A stretch of 64,000 nucleotides of DNA, taken from Hirundichthys speculiger (taxonomy: Eukaryota; Chordata; Actinopteri; Beloniformes; Exocoetidae). Of the stretch, positions 26,616 through 38,010 are shown piece after piece. Both the position numbers and the translations under genes were made by a program. Location: contig JAGFBZ010002260.1 in the NCBI GenBank assembly GCA_018398805.1, positions 744,001 to 808,000 on the forward strand, written 5' to 3'. Under the pieces are notes generated by a model. That model ran no database searches and was not told the origin of the DNA. It saw only the letters and a program-made list of their open reading frames with translations. The first letter of the stretch is position 1, and every line of letters starts with the position of its first letter.

Positions 26616-26740
26616 GTATGGAGACTTCCTTCTAACTCACTGGACAACCGTGACAAACTATTCTCTCCTCACCTGCTTAGTTGTCCCTTTTTGTTGTCTA
26701 AATGCCACAATTATTCTATAACTGGAATCTTCTCTTCCAG

Positions 26741-26905
26741 GAGCGAGACTTGTTAAAGACGTTTAAGATCCCCATGGATACATTTGTGGCCTACATGATG
26801 ACACTGGAAGATCATTACCATTCAGATGTGGCCTACCATAACAGTCTGCATGCCGCCGACGTTGCCCAGTCCACACACATCCTTCTCTCTACTCCTGCTC
26901 TCGAT
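26741..26905 (+). CDS. pde4b: pde4b catalytic exon with the proton-donor and first metal histidine
   Basis: A 165-nt, phase-0 exon (TCTTCTCTTCCAG | GAGCGA ... GAT | GTAAGT) encoding 55 residues from [10 protein letters not shown] to STPALD. It carries [11 protein letters not shown] at residues 31-41 of the exon. In PDE4 the first His of this motif is the general acid for cAMP hydrolysis and the second (LHAAD) ligates the zinc ion. The 125-nt intron before it is short, as often seen in fish genes. Confidence 0.97.
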
Positions 26906-27453
26906 GTAAGTCTTTCAATTAAGTGTTGTATTCGGCATCAGCTTTCATTATTGCAGATATTTCTCTGCTCTAGGCATTGAAATAGTTCTCAGGTTTTCCC
27001 CTTGAGCCTCAAAGGGGCGTCCACAGAATACGGTGAAAACTAAATTAGCTTTTACATTAGCCCGCGTGCCTCTTTCCTGGACATCCTTTTTTACCCTTTC
27101 TCTGCTTGTGCCACTCTCCTCAGGAAACTCTTTTGTCCAAAAGTCTTGCCTTATTTTCAGTATTTTCAGAGCAGATTTCATCTATTTTGGCGGTGCAGTA
27201 CAGTAATGTCAGAGCGCCCTGCACCACGGATCATGATTTGCTGCTCTAGACATCTTTCACATGTAATAGCCACCGGACAGTGTAATATACTCACATTAGG
27301 GTGTGATGGTCCTTATGTGACTTATGTGACTGCTGCTTTCTTTAGAGACAGAACATGATTTTGGTCCGATAAGAGATGGGTTGCTTCTTTTGCAAAGTTT
27401 TTTTTTTCTTCCAGATAAAAGTTCTAAATGAGTTCTCTCCGTCTCTTTCACAG

Positions 27454-27553
27454 GCTGTCTTTACAGATCTTGAGATCCTAGCAGCCATCTTTGCTGCAGC
27501 CATCCACGATGTAGATCATCCCGGAGTATCAAACCAATTCCTCATCAATACCA
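27454..27553 (+). CDS. pde4b: pde4b catalytic exon with the HD metal-binding motif
   Basis: A 100-nt exon (TCTCTTTCACAG | GCTGTC ... ACCA | GTAAGT), phase 0 in and phase 1 out, encoding [20 protein letters not shown] then [24 protein letters not shown] is the class I PDE signature HDxxHxxxxN; its His and Asp coordinate the catalytic metals. Confidence 0.97.
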
Positions 27554-27622
27554 GTAAGTTCAAAATGTTATTTTGCAAAAAAAAAAGGGCCATTTTAGTG
27601 TTTATACTTCTAGTAGGAGTGA

Positions 27623-27889
<267 letters not shown>

Positions 27890-27956
27890 TAAACCCCCTT
27901 CACGTTAATCGCCTCTCGTGCTGTCGGTGCTGATCATCGTTCCTGTTTTCATGCAG

Positions 27957-28079
27957 GTTTTGGCCACTGACATGTCCAAACACATGAGCCTGCTGGCTGA
28001 CCTGAAGACAATGGTGGAGACCAAGAAGGTGACGAGTTCTGGGGTCCTGCTGCTAGATAATTACACAGACAGGATACAG
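27957..28079 (+). CDS. pde4b: pde4b catalytic exon
   Basis: A 123-nt, phase-0 exon (TTTTCATGCAG | GTTTTG ... CAG | GTATGT) encoding [20 protein letters not shown] to [16 protein letters not shown] and the KTMVETKKV helix are constant across PDE4. The preceding intron is only 103 nt. Confidence 0.97.
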
Positions 28080-28246
28080 GTATGTGTTAAAAATATATAT
28101 TTATATTTCACTTAAACGATTTGCTCACTAGCTTCCAACGTAGCATACCTACACTTATATTTTCTATCTGTCTTTAATCTGTTTTGAAATAGGTGTAATT
28201 TCACAAATGTGGACCTTGATAAAGTTCAATTATGTCCCGTTTATAG

Positions 28247-28456
<210 letters not shown>

Positions 28457-28531
28457 TGACTGGGAGGCAGTGTAAAGTATTAAAAAAAAACAGAAAAACT
28501 CAACTCCTAACTGTCATGTGTCTGTTTGTAG

Positions 28532-28963
28532 GTGGGTTTCATCGACTACATTGTGCACCCTCTGTGGGAGACCTGGGCCGATCTGGTACACCCTGACGCT
28601 CAGGACATCCTGGACACGTTGGAGGATAACAGGAACTGGTACCAGAGCATGATACCGCAGAGTCCGTCCCCGCCCTTCTACGATCAGGACACGCACGGAC
28701 ACGGCGGCACAGGAGGTCAGGGAGGAGGGGAGAAGTTTCAGTTCGACCTGACCTTGGAGGAAGAGGACTTGGACGGCATAGAAAAAGACGCTGAGGAGGA
28801 GGAGGAGGAGGAGGAAGAGTTAGAGGACGAGGACAGTCTTGGAGATTCTCACTCTCCGCCCCCGAGCTATTTGGACAGCCAGGCGCCCGAGGACGGCTCC
28901 ATGATTGAGCCCGTGACGGCGATAGAGATTGTGACACACGAGGCATCACCCACCGACACATAG
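28532..28963 (+). CDS. pde4b: pde4b last coding exon: end of catalytic domain and acidic C-terminus
   Basis: Starts after TGTCTGTTTGTAG in phase 0 and ends at TAG (28961-28963), 143 residues. [20 protein letters not shown] completes the active site (Phe clamp). [13 protein letters not shown] carries the PQSP site that ERK phosphorylates in PDE4B/C/D, and [11 protein letters not shown] contains the FQF ERK-docking motif, so ERK control is probably kept. Beyond this the tail diverges from mammals: a Gly-rich insert ([13 protein letters not shown]), a run of Glu from GAG triplets (about 28790-28825), a Ser/Pro stretch and an end in ASPTDT against PDE4[19 protein letters not shown] and the tail place the gene as PDE4B, not PDE4D. 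Which fish duplicate (a or b) cannot be decided here. Confidence 0.96.
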   Translation: MGFIDYIVHPLWETWADLVHPDAQDILDTLEDNRNWYQSMIPQSPSPPFYDQDTHGHGGTGGQGGGEKFQFDLTLEEEDLDGIEKDAEEEEEEEEELEDEDSLGDSHSPPPSYLDSQAPEDGSMIEPVTAIEIVTHEASPTDT

Positions 28964-30916
28964 GGCTTCCACCACCTGGCTCACAGGGTGATTTGAAATG
29001 TTTTTGGAAAAAGAGGGGGTATCCTCATGCGGTCACGCTTTTTAATAAGCCCACAGAGGTGAGGGCTTAGTTTCGGCCCGCGCAGGGGCGTCTTGCACTT
29101 GGGTGTTTGAAGCCAGACACGGATGGACAGTTTCAGAGAGGCGGCTTCAGAGTTCTCAGGAATTAATTACCGCGAACATTTTAGTCTGGATGGATGGATG
29201 GATGAGAGCGGAACTTGAAGGATTTCCGCCAGTTTAGAAAATGATTCATTTTCTCTTCTGGACTGGCATTAAAATGGACACTGACACTACTGAGAGACAT
29301 TTTGTACCTAAAGACTTTTTTACAGACAAATGATCTAGAAGTAGCATAGAGTAAGACCTACTGATGGAGACACATTTGTATAGTAAGAGAAAGTGTTTAC
29401 TTTTTCTGTACCATTTGTCAAAGGACTTTTGTGTGCCTTTTTTACTATCGTCTTTATATAGTTTTTTATTTATTGAACAGTTTAGTATGTTCGTTAAATG
29501 TTTCCTTTTTTTTTTTCCCCTTAACTAAAGGAGAAATCTTTTTTGTATGTCAAAGAGAAAAGTCTTCCATGTATTGGGCAATAGAGAAATCCAAACAAAT
29601 GTCGACAAACTCATCCAGAGAAAGGGAGAAACGTGACGGCCACATTACTCAAAGCTTGTTTGGTTTATTTTTCCGATATGAGCACAAGTTTTTCTTTAAA
29701 TGTAGAATTCAGACATTTATTCTGAGGTTCATGTTACATGCTTAGTTTGTTCCTTTTAATAACAGATATCAGTCCATGAATGTCACGGTCTCACTTTTCC
29801 TTTTTTTTTTTTTCTTTTCTTTGTACTGTGCTGCAAACAGTTGCGCTTTCATCGAACTTTCACGCCAAAACTTGACTTTTAATGCAAAGTGTTCAGTAGA
29901 GACACCAAGCAAAGTAAAATAATGGGGTCATCTAAGTTACAGGATGTCTGCCTACTAATTATTGCAGTTATTGTGATGTCAAATTGAGGTTATCCCAAGT
30001 TCAAACTCTTATAACATACAAGCTTATCAACAAATTAAAAAAAAAAAAAAAAAAAGACAAATGTTAGTGGGGCTGAAAAGAAAAGCTTCTGACTTCAGCC
30101 AACTAAGATCAAAGATAAAATAAGAAATCAAGTCTCCCAGGGATGAAACTGACAAGAGTGGCTGCAGTCCTAATAATCCCATTAGTCTGAACAGGTTCTG
30201 ACCTCAGATCTGTGTGATGTAACGCCCCCTACCCCTGTGCAATCAGGCCCAGACCAAATGAATGAAGGCGGTTCTCCAGCTGCCTGTCTGAACGGCGCCA
30301 TCAGACCCTTGCCAATGCCTGCACTCACGACCAATCTGAGCTCCACAGAGCTCAGCCCCAAAACAATCAGGCCGGCTATTTCTTCCTAACGATAAAAATC
30401 CCCCGAGAGCTTCTTCTGCTCATTGACGTCAGTGGAGTTTTTCCCTCCCCTTCTGCTCTATCAGGCTTCCAGGACAGTTTTTTTTTTTTTTTTGTTGCAC
30501 CCTTCTGACTGGAAAAGAAGAGAAAAATAATTAGGTACTTTTGATTAACCCCGCCCACATAGACACACAAGGAAAAAAAAAGAATTAGGGAATGACTTGA
30601 ATAAGACTTGCAGCCCTGCAGCCCCCCCTCCCCAGCTGATTTTCTGTTACATCAAATCTGTTCATTCTCAAGAACGTTTACTGATACTCAAAAGGTACTT
30701 AATTTCGCTAAAGCATGCCAAAGCGGCAGTCATGTATGTACTGTACGGCAGTCTGTGTGCTTCGTATGTGAGCGTCTGGATCAGGCCTTACTCCCCATCA
30801 CTCCACTCCTTTGTCTCTGTCGTTTGTCGCTAGGAGCTCAATTTGGTCCTTGCTGTTTATAACAGTGTGTATTTATTCTATACTTTGAGCTTGTAAATAA
30901 ATACTGGTTCATTGTA
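28964..30916 (+). other. pde4b: pde4b 3'UTR
   Basis: From the stop codon to a likely cleavage site about 15-20 nt beyond AATAAA (30896-30901). Contains poly-T at 29803-29812, poly-A at 30037-30055 and several ATTTA elements (for example near 29467 and 30871). The A-rich run starting at 30916 is genomic and makes the exact end uncertain. Further AT-rich sequence downstream could allow longer forms. Confidence 0.75.
30896..30901 (+). terminator. pde4b: Polyadenylation signal AATAAA of pde4b
   Basis: Canonical hexamer in TTGTAAATAAATACTGG, followed about 15 nt later by the presumed cleavage region ATTGTAAAA. Confidence 0.7.
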
Positions 30917-33264
30917 AAAAAAAAAAAAATTAAAAAAGAAAAAAAAACTTTTAATTTATATGCACTTGCATTACCTGGAAGTGGTGGTGTTTAATGTGTA
31001 GAAGACTCTGGATTAGAGTCTTTTTATAAATGTATTATATATTGTTTTTATATAAATATATATAAATATATATTCGCACAACATTTTGAGTGCCCAGCAG
31101 AGCAGCAGTGAAAGAGACATGTCACATGAAAACCTTGTAACAACCTGATTTTTACATGAACGATAAAATTATTTAATATGATTTCACAGGAAATGATTTT
31201 AATTTGTTAGCATCAATTTCTTAAACAGCAGCCAAACATTTACAGAGGGCTTTAAATGTCCTCTTTTTATTTATTTTTCTTTACCAACTGAAATCTGTTG
31301 TCAACCAACTGATTTTAACTGCAAGGATTTCATCTGACATCAGCAATAAGGTCGACCCGAGACAACATAGAGGACATGTTAAACTCCATAAGCTTGGATA
31401 TAAAACACAAGTAGGATACATATAAGGAACATTGAAGTTAAGTCGGTGCTTGGTTTCTGAGTACACAAATAGTTTAATACCCTCTCAGTGGCTTGTGCTT
31501 ATCCATCCAACGTTTGAATGCAGATCGCTAGTACGAGGCAGATACAAGATCGAATGACAAACGCAAAGCGATCATCTCCTTTTACACTTAACGCACTTCA
31601 TGTAAAAGTAAAGGCACAGTATTGGTAGCATGCTACAATACGCCCAGCACTGATGTGAACCGTTCCGAGTCAACGACAAAACATGATATTATGTATCTGA
31701 TTGTGCAAATGTGTGAACTCTCCTGACCAAACTTGTTAGCAGTTTTGAGACTCAAATTTGTCAGTATTAACGTTTATCTATGTTCAAGCTTTTTTTGGTC
31801 CTAGCTGTGTCCAAATGGTTAGCCAGACTTAGCACTATCTGCATGAAAGATGGGTTCTTTTTATCGTCGATGTGTTCAAGTCCACCGGTTGTTGCAGGTG
31901 GCTTTTTCAATGTCTCACACAATGTATGGTATTATATTGTATATTGTGTTCAAAACTCAATCTGAAATACTTTTTCTATGAAGTGATTAAAAGCAAAGCA
32001 TGAATATATTCCTTGTGTGTGCATTTTTTGTTCCTTTTAGAGCTTTATTTTTCTTACAAATTGGGTCACGGTCATGATTCTCAAGTACTTGTTTCATAAC
32101 GCACACACATATATTAAACCTTAAAAATGTATTTACAATAACCAACCACCTCAGTCTTGTTCCAGCTTATATCCAATTTATCAACCATGGTCTAAAACCT
32201 CAAAGGAAGCCTGCGCTTCTACACATATACCAACCAGTTACAAGCCATCTTAAAAAACAGAAGTAAAACCCAAATTCAACACTAGATGTTGAGCTGCAAA
32301 ACACAAAAATGATTACAGATGATTTTTAAACATCTAAGCAAATATGCATCTTAAAATAGATTTAGGAACGACTGCAGCAACCAGCCATGTTCTGTGCAAA
32401 TTAACCTGACAATGACTGGTTTATATGATGTCTGGAAAATATGGGGAAAAAAAAAAAGTCTCAACATCTTGGAACATTCAACAAACAAAAACAAGAAAAA
32501 GATAAATGTGCTCAATTTAGATCTGAACAAAGAAAAGCAGCAATACTTGACCCACGATTTAACTGACTAATCAATACAACAAAGAAGGGATCTAATTAAT
32601 GAGATCTGGATTCAAGAAAACAGACTTGGCAAACCTTGATATAAATAAAACCTTAATATAATTAAAATCAAAGAAATTAAAAAAAAAAAAAAAAAAACCT
32701 AAAAGCGTCAGCGGATCTCAGCTCATCTTCAGAAAACTAAACCTCAGCCTTAAACGTCAGGACGGTGCTGGAAAGTGACGCAGAGTAATATCTGGCACGC
32801 GGTCGTTGCTTCTCTTTGATGTTGCTGCATTTGCTGCATCATCACAGAGGTTTGGCTCTAATGCGCTGAGAAAGGAACACAGTGTGACACGGACTCGGCA
32901 CCACAGTGCACACGCAGTCTGAGAGAGCTGTCCTCGTGTGACACAAGGCCATCAGGAAAAAAAGAGCATAAACATGGTGTTCATTTTGGGGTGTATGAAA
33001 ATATTTTTGCACACACAGAGAAAAGATGTCTGCAAGGCTTCTTGCCTGCATGGATCCCACCACTCTGATAATAACCATTCCTGACACTAATGTCAAACAG
33101 CCTTAAAGATGGAAAGGTGTTCTTTCATTATGACATGACTTTTTTTCCCCTTCCTTTCACTAGACAAGCATCATTATGATTAAACATACTTGATTTATTT
33201 AATTTAGATACCACTTAAGAAATAATCACACTTGAAGCCCTTTAAGTAGGGAACAATACCATCC
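30917..33264. other. Intergenic, nothing recognised
   Basis: AT-rich sequence downstream of pde4b. No coding similarity, RNA gene or transposon end found. Poly-A runs at 32449-32457 and 32680-32697. Confidence 0.6.
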
Positions 33265-33605
33265 GCCTACTGGCCTATAACTTACCTCAGCACCACATGG
33301 AAGCTCTTACGAGGTATCAAAGCGGCTAAGAAGAGTAGCCGCATGGCTCAATACATGGGGGGGAGCACAGAAAGGGATTGGTATTAACATGTGAGGGGCC
33401 AAGCAAGAGCACCAATCTGTGCACCACCTGGACTGACTACAAGAAAGCCCATGACTCAGTGCCACACACATGGATACTGGAGGGCCTGAAGCCATATTAG
33501 GATCAACAGGACACTAACTGTTCATCCAGAACTCAATGAGACTGTGGAAGAAAACTCCAGAGGTCAACTCAAAGCCATCACTGGAGGCAAACCTCAATGC
33601 AGAGA
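33265..33605 (+). pseudogene. Relic of a non-LTR retrotransposon reverse transcriptase (R2/Rex6-like)
   Basis: With frameshifts, the + strand reads TTWKLL..GIKAAKKS then MAQYMGG, a gap, LCTTWTDYKKAHDSVPHTWI (33415-33475) and FIQNSMRLWKKTPEVNSK (33513-33566). WIDYKKAYDSMPHTWI is the RT motif-A block (catalytic Asp in DYKKA) of R2/Rex6-type elements as I recall it. Several stops and indels; no ends found. A Tc1-like relic starts within 20 bp of its 3' side. Confidence 0.65.
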
Positions 33606-33609
33606 TGTC

Positions 33610-33960
33610 AAGATGTAATTCTGCAGCCAGTGGTAACCCCATATCACCACAGTCTGGGACCAAACTATATCCTTCAAGATGACAACGCTCGACCCCACAG
33701 AGCGGGGTTTATCAGAGACTACCTCTAGGATTTGGGAGTGGACAGGATGGAATCACCTGCCAGCAGTCCCTGACCTCAACCCCCATTAAACTCTTCTGGG
33801 ATCAGCTCAACACAACCACACTGGTTGACTTGCAATAAATGCTGGTTGAAGAATGGGATGGCATCCCACAGCAGTGCGTGACCAGCATGAGGAAAAGGTA
33901 CCAGGCCGTTGTGACTGTCCGGTTCTTCCACACCCTACTGAGGCTCCTAAATTGTTCAGT
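33610..33960 (+). pseudogene. Tc1-like transposase relic (C-terminal part)
   Basis: Reads LGPNYILQDDNARPHRAGFI (33652-33712), then MEWP.SSPDLNP, TPIKLFWDQL and MLVEEWDGIPQQCVTSMRKR (33839-33898), the usual Tc1 order: second catalytic Asp in QDDNARPH, third acidic residue expected in the NPIELFW block. Here that block reads PIKLFW, so Glu is replaced by Lys, and an in-frame stop or an extra C near 33783 breaks the frame. No terminal repeats seen. Dead fragment. Confidence 0.75.
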
Positions 33961-34321
33961 TAATACTTTTAAATTGTTAAATTGTCAATATGCCTTGTTT
34001 CTTCAGACTCCAATCATCCAATCCACCAACCAGTCTACCAAACAAGAGTCCTTTCCAAGCAGAGGTGGAATGATTTGGAAACAATAATAATTAAAAGATG
34101 TTGTATGTTTGTGTGTTTAAGCAAACCATGAAATTGGATGACTGATATTTTATTTTAAAATACTGCTGAAAACCTACTATTCAGCTCTAAATTCTCACTG
34201 AGTAGCTACCTGAACAAACTGTCGAAACAGCATTTTGGTCAGCTGAGGTCATTTTAATTGTAAAAAAAGGGAGCAGTGTTATTCAACCCAAGTCTTGAGG
34301 ACCCAGCGCCTGGTATATTTA

Positions 34322-35913
34322 CAGTGGAGGAAATAAGTATTTGATCCCCCACTGATTTTGGCAGTTGTCATACTAAGAAATAGATGAATAGTCTCAGATT
34401 TTTATGCCAGCTTTATTTTAACAGTTATAGAAAGAATATTGAAAAAAAATTGAGAAAATTACACAAAATGAAAAATAAAACTCAATTTGCAAGTCATTAA
34501 GGGAAATAAGTACTTGATCCCTTGCCAACCTTGACCAGTGTTGGTTCCCACAGACCACTGGCATACTCCTAATCTCACTGAAGTAATTACCTGCATGAGA
34601 GACACCTGTTCCAAATTGTCACCTGTATATAAAGCCATCTGCCCACAGACTCAGTAATACTCCACCATCTCCACCATGGGCAAGACTAAAGAGCTGTCAA
34701 AAGATGTCAGGGACAAAGTTGTTGAACTCCACAAGGCTGGAATGGGCTACAAAACCATAAGTAAGAAGCTGAATGAGAAGGTGACAACTGTTGGTGCAAT
34801 TATTCAGAAGTGGAAGAAGTACAACATGACTGTTAATCAACCTAGGCTGGGGGCTCCATGGAAGATATCACCTCGTGGGGTCTCAATGATCATGAGAAAG
34901 GTTAGAGATCAGCCGAGAACTACACGGGAGGAGCTGGTTAATGATCTCAAGGCAGCTGGGACCACAGTCACCAAGAAAACTATTGGTAATACACTGAGAC
35001 GTAATGGTTTAAAATCCTGCAGTGGTCCAAGGTCCCTCTGCTCCAGAAGGCTCACGTCCAGGCCCGACTCAGGTTTGCCAACGAACATATTAATGACTCA
35101 GAAAGAGACTGGGAGAAGGTGCTGTGGTCAGATGAGACCAAAATTGAGCTCTTTGGCCTCAACTCAACTCGACGTGTTTGGAGGAAGAGAAATGCTGAAT
35201 ATGACCCCAAAAACACCATCCCTACTGTCAAGCATGGTGGTGGAAGCCTTATGCTTTGGGGGTGTTGCTCTTCTAAGGGGACAGGTCGACTTCACCGCAT
35301 CGAAGGGAAGATGAACGGGGCCATGTACCGCAAAATCTTGGGTGACAACCTCCTTGCCTCCACAAGGACATTGAAAATGGGTCGTGGATGGGTCTTCCAG
35401 CATGACAACGACCCAAAACATACAGCCAAGGAAACAAAGGAGTGGCTCCATAAGAAGCACATCAAGGTCATGGAATGGCCTAGCCAGTCTCCTGACCTTA
35501 ATCCTATTAAAAATCTATGGAGAGAGCTGAAGCTGCAAGTTTCCAAGCGCAAGCCTCAAAACCTTCAGGATTTGGAGATGATCTGCAGAGAGGAGTGGAC
35601 GAAAATTACTCCTGATGTGTGTGCAAACCTAGTAAGCAACTACAAGAAACGTCTGACAGCTGTGCTTGCCAACAAGGGTTTTGCCACCAAGTATTAGATC
35701 ATGTTTTGCTAGGGAATCAAATACTTATTTCCCTCAATGACTTGCAAATTAATTTTTATTTTTCATTTCATGTTATTTTCTCAAATGTTTTTTCAATATT
35801 CTTTTTATAATTGTTAAAATAAAGCTGCCATAGAAATCTGAGACTATTCGTTTATTTCTTAATATGACAACTGCCAAAATCAGGGGGGGATCAAATACTT
35901 CTTTCCTCCACTG
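34322..35913 (+). mobile_element. Tc1/mariner-like element, complete, IR/DR type
   Basis: Bounded by CAGTGGAGGAAATAAGTATT at left and its inverse at right (ends CTTTCCTCCACTG), with TA on both sides (34320-34321 and 35914-35915). The inverted repeats are about 200 bp. Each arm contains two copies of GGAAATAAGTA(T/C)TTGATCCC, an outer one at the tip and an inner one (34501-34521 and 35711-35732 inverted), so this is the IR/DR arrangement known from Sleeping Beauty-like transposons. Length 1,592 bp. The two arms still match closely, with about one difference per ten bases by eye, so the insertion is fairly young. Confidence 0.95.
34676..35697 (+). pseudogene. Tc1-like transposase, near-complete but broken
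   Basis: Starts [20 protein letters not shown] with an N-terminal paired-like helix-turn-helix (residues about 1-110) and a GRPR-like junction (RLGAPWK). A one-base deletion near 35028 (between SCSG and KVPLLQ) shifts the frame; the rest reads on in the next frame from 35029 to TAG at 35695. Catalytic block: first Asp in [12 protein letters not shown], second in [11 protein letters not shown], third acidic position in DLNPIKNLW. In Tc1 transposases (DD34E) that position is Glu in PIENLW; here it is Lys (AAA). Restored length would be the usual 340 residues. Two independent lesions make it inactive. Confidence 0.93.
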
Positions 35914-35915
35914 TA

Positions 35916-36969
35916 TATGTTTACCTGCTCCAACACAAGTGGCTCAATTTAAAGCATCATTGACAGGTTTGTGCAGACCTTAATGGTGAGTTGATGGTAA
36001 TCTATTCATTTAAAGCCAGTGAGTTGGAGCAAGGGAACATCTGAACCATGCAGGGCAGTGGGGACCTGGATTGAAGTACACTGGCTTTGAATTAGAACCA
36101 TGTGAAATTCCCATTCATATTCTTTTATACCCAGTTTCACAGTGACCTGCAGTACAAGACGCCTGAGGCTGCCATTACATCATCTCTAACCTTGAATCAT
36201 GAGTGAATTACATCACCATCATCTGACACCTTAGAACCCATTGACATCCTTCTCATTCCCCCACCCCAGTCCTTGAGTCTTTATGGCCAGGCCTCTCTTT
36301 TAGCCCTGTCCAATCTCCTTTCATTTCCTCAAGCTCTCTGTCGTACTCTCCCATTTCTCACTGAGGAAGTCCCTCTGAGCTTTGCCTTTGACATAACCCA
36401 GTAAAAGGAAAGATCTAATTTGATGAAAAATACTTGAATATATATATTCACAAATGGGACAGGAAGGATCTCCTGTCACTCCGTTACAAAAGCATGAAAG
36501 TCCAGGGGGAGGGACAAGTTATCTAATGGAGCTAAAAAGAGAGCAAACCATTTCCCAACAGCCTGTGCGAATGACATCACTTAGCATCGACCTCAAGTGT
36601 CACAAAGGAAAAGATGTGAGATATTTTCAGCACAGAAAAAGAAATGGTTATTTGGGAGATAATTGGCAATCAGCTCGAGGCTGGAATATTCCCTCGTGAG
36701 TCTTCAACTTGTGAATGAAGGAAGAGTGAATGAAAGTCGTGAGAAAAAGAGAAAGTAAGTGCTCTGTGGATATGCTAACCTGAAACAACAAGCCCAGCAG
36801 CCAGAATAAAATGTGTACCTCACCTCAAGCCACATTTCTCTGCACAATTAAGATCAAAAAGCTAGTACCCTCTTTTTTTTAATCCTGTTTTGGATTTTTT
36901 TAATTCTTTTTAGTAAAAAAAAAAAAACCATCATAAATGTTCTTAGCATTAGGAAACTAAGACCATATA
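35916..36969. other. Intergenic, nothing recognised
   Basis: Between two Tc1-like elements. Poly-T (36870-36900) and poly-A near the right edge. No similarity seen. Confidence 0.55.
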
Positions 36970-36971
36970 TA

Positions 36972-37660
36972 CAAGGATTGGACAATGAAACTGAAACACC
37001 TGGTTTTAGAGCACAATCATTTATTAGTATGGTGTAGGGCCTCCTTTGGCAGCCAATACAGGATCAATTTGTCTTGGGAATGACATATACAAGTCCTGCA
37101 CAGTGGTCAGAGGGATTTGAAGCCATTTTTCCTGCAGGACGGTGGTCAGGTCACTACGTGATGCTGGTGGAGGAAAACGTTTCCTGACTCGCTCCTCCAA
37201 AACACCCCAAAGTGGCTCAATAATATTCAGATCTGGTGACTGCAGGCCAAAGTAGATGTTCAACTTCACTTTCATGTTCATCAAACCAATCTTTCACCAG
37301 TCTTGCTGGGTGTATTGGTGTATTATCATCCTGATACACAGCACCGCCTTCAGGATATGATGTTTGAACCATTGGATGCACATGGTCCTCCAGATTGGTT
37401 CGGTAGTCTCTGGCAGTGACGCACCCATCCAGCACAAGTACTGGACCAAGGAAATGCCATGATATGGCAGCCCAAACCATCACCAATCCACCCCCATGCT
37501 GCACTCTGGGCATGCAACAGTCTGGGTGGTCCGCTTCTTTGGGGCTTCTAACTCTCCCGGATGTGGGGAAAACAATAAAGGTGGACTCATCAGAGAACAA
37601 TACATGTTTCACATTGTCCACAGCCCAAGACTTTAGCTCCTTGCACCACTGAAACCAGCG
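36972..37660 (-). pseudogene. Tc1-like element, 3' half with transposase relic
   Basis: The element's 3' end lies at left: TA then CAAGGATTGGACAATGAAAC (36972 on), a tip shared by many fish Tc1 elements. On the minus strand from 37660 to 37024 the frame reads VLFSDESTFIVFPTSGRVR, HGGGLVMVWAAISW, GAVYQDDNTPIHPARLVKDW and, after a frameshift near 37250, SPDLNIIEPLWGVLEERVRK to VLAAKGGPTPY. The three acidic catalytic residues (SDES, DDN, IIEPLW) are kept. The N-terminal DNA-binding half and the second terminal repeat are missing, so it is a truncated copy. Confidence 0.85.
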
Positions 37661-37734
37661 TTTGTCAGTGAGAAAGATTTTTCACGAGTAGAAAGTATTC
37701 AAGACAGTAGCCAATCTTCCTGACCATCCCAGAA

Positions 37735-38010
37735 AATGTACCCCAATGTCAGTCCAAGCAATGTTATAAGAAATGTACAGTGTCTTTGGAAGGGTTTGCA
37801 AGCAGGTTTTACCTGGAGAAAACCTCTTCTACCTGAACATGGAAGCATGACTGAGCTTTGCTAAACTTTACACCTGAACGTAGCACAAGAAATCTGGCAC
37901 AATGTTCTATGGACAGATGAAACCTAAAAAAGGAGCTGTTTGGCTTTTTTGGTGAAAGTCAAAACAGCTTTTCAGCAGCTGCTATGCTGTTTTGGGTTTA
38001 TTTTTCTTGG
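37735..38010 (+). pseudogene. Strongly decayed Tc1-like transposase relic
   Basis: Fragment recognisable only around 37895-37955, where WHNVLWTDET followed (after a stop) by ELFGFFG-like sequence matches the first catalytic Asp block. Opposite in strand to the relic just before it. No ends seen. Confidence 0.5.

Noticed and set aside
28539..28961. 140-codon frame antisense to the last pde4b exon
   Set aside because: Shadow of the coding exon on the opposite strand.
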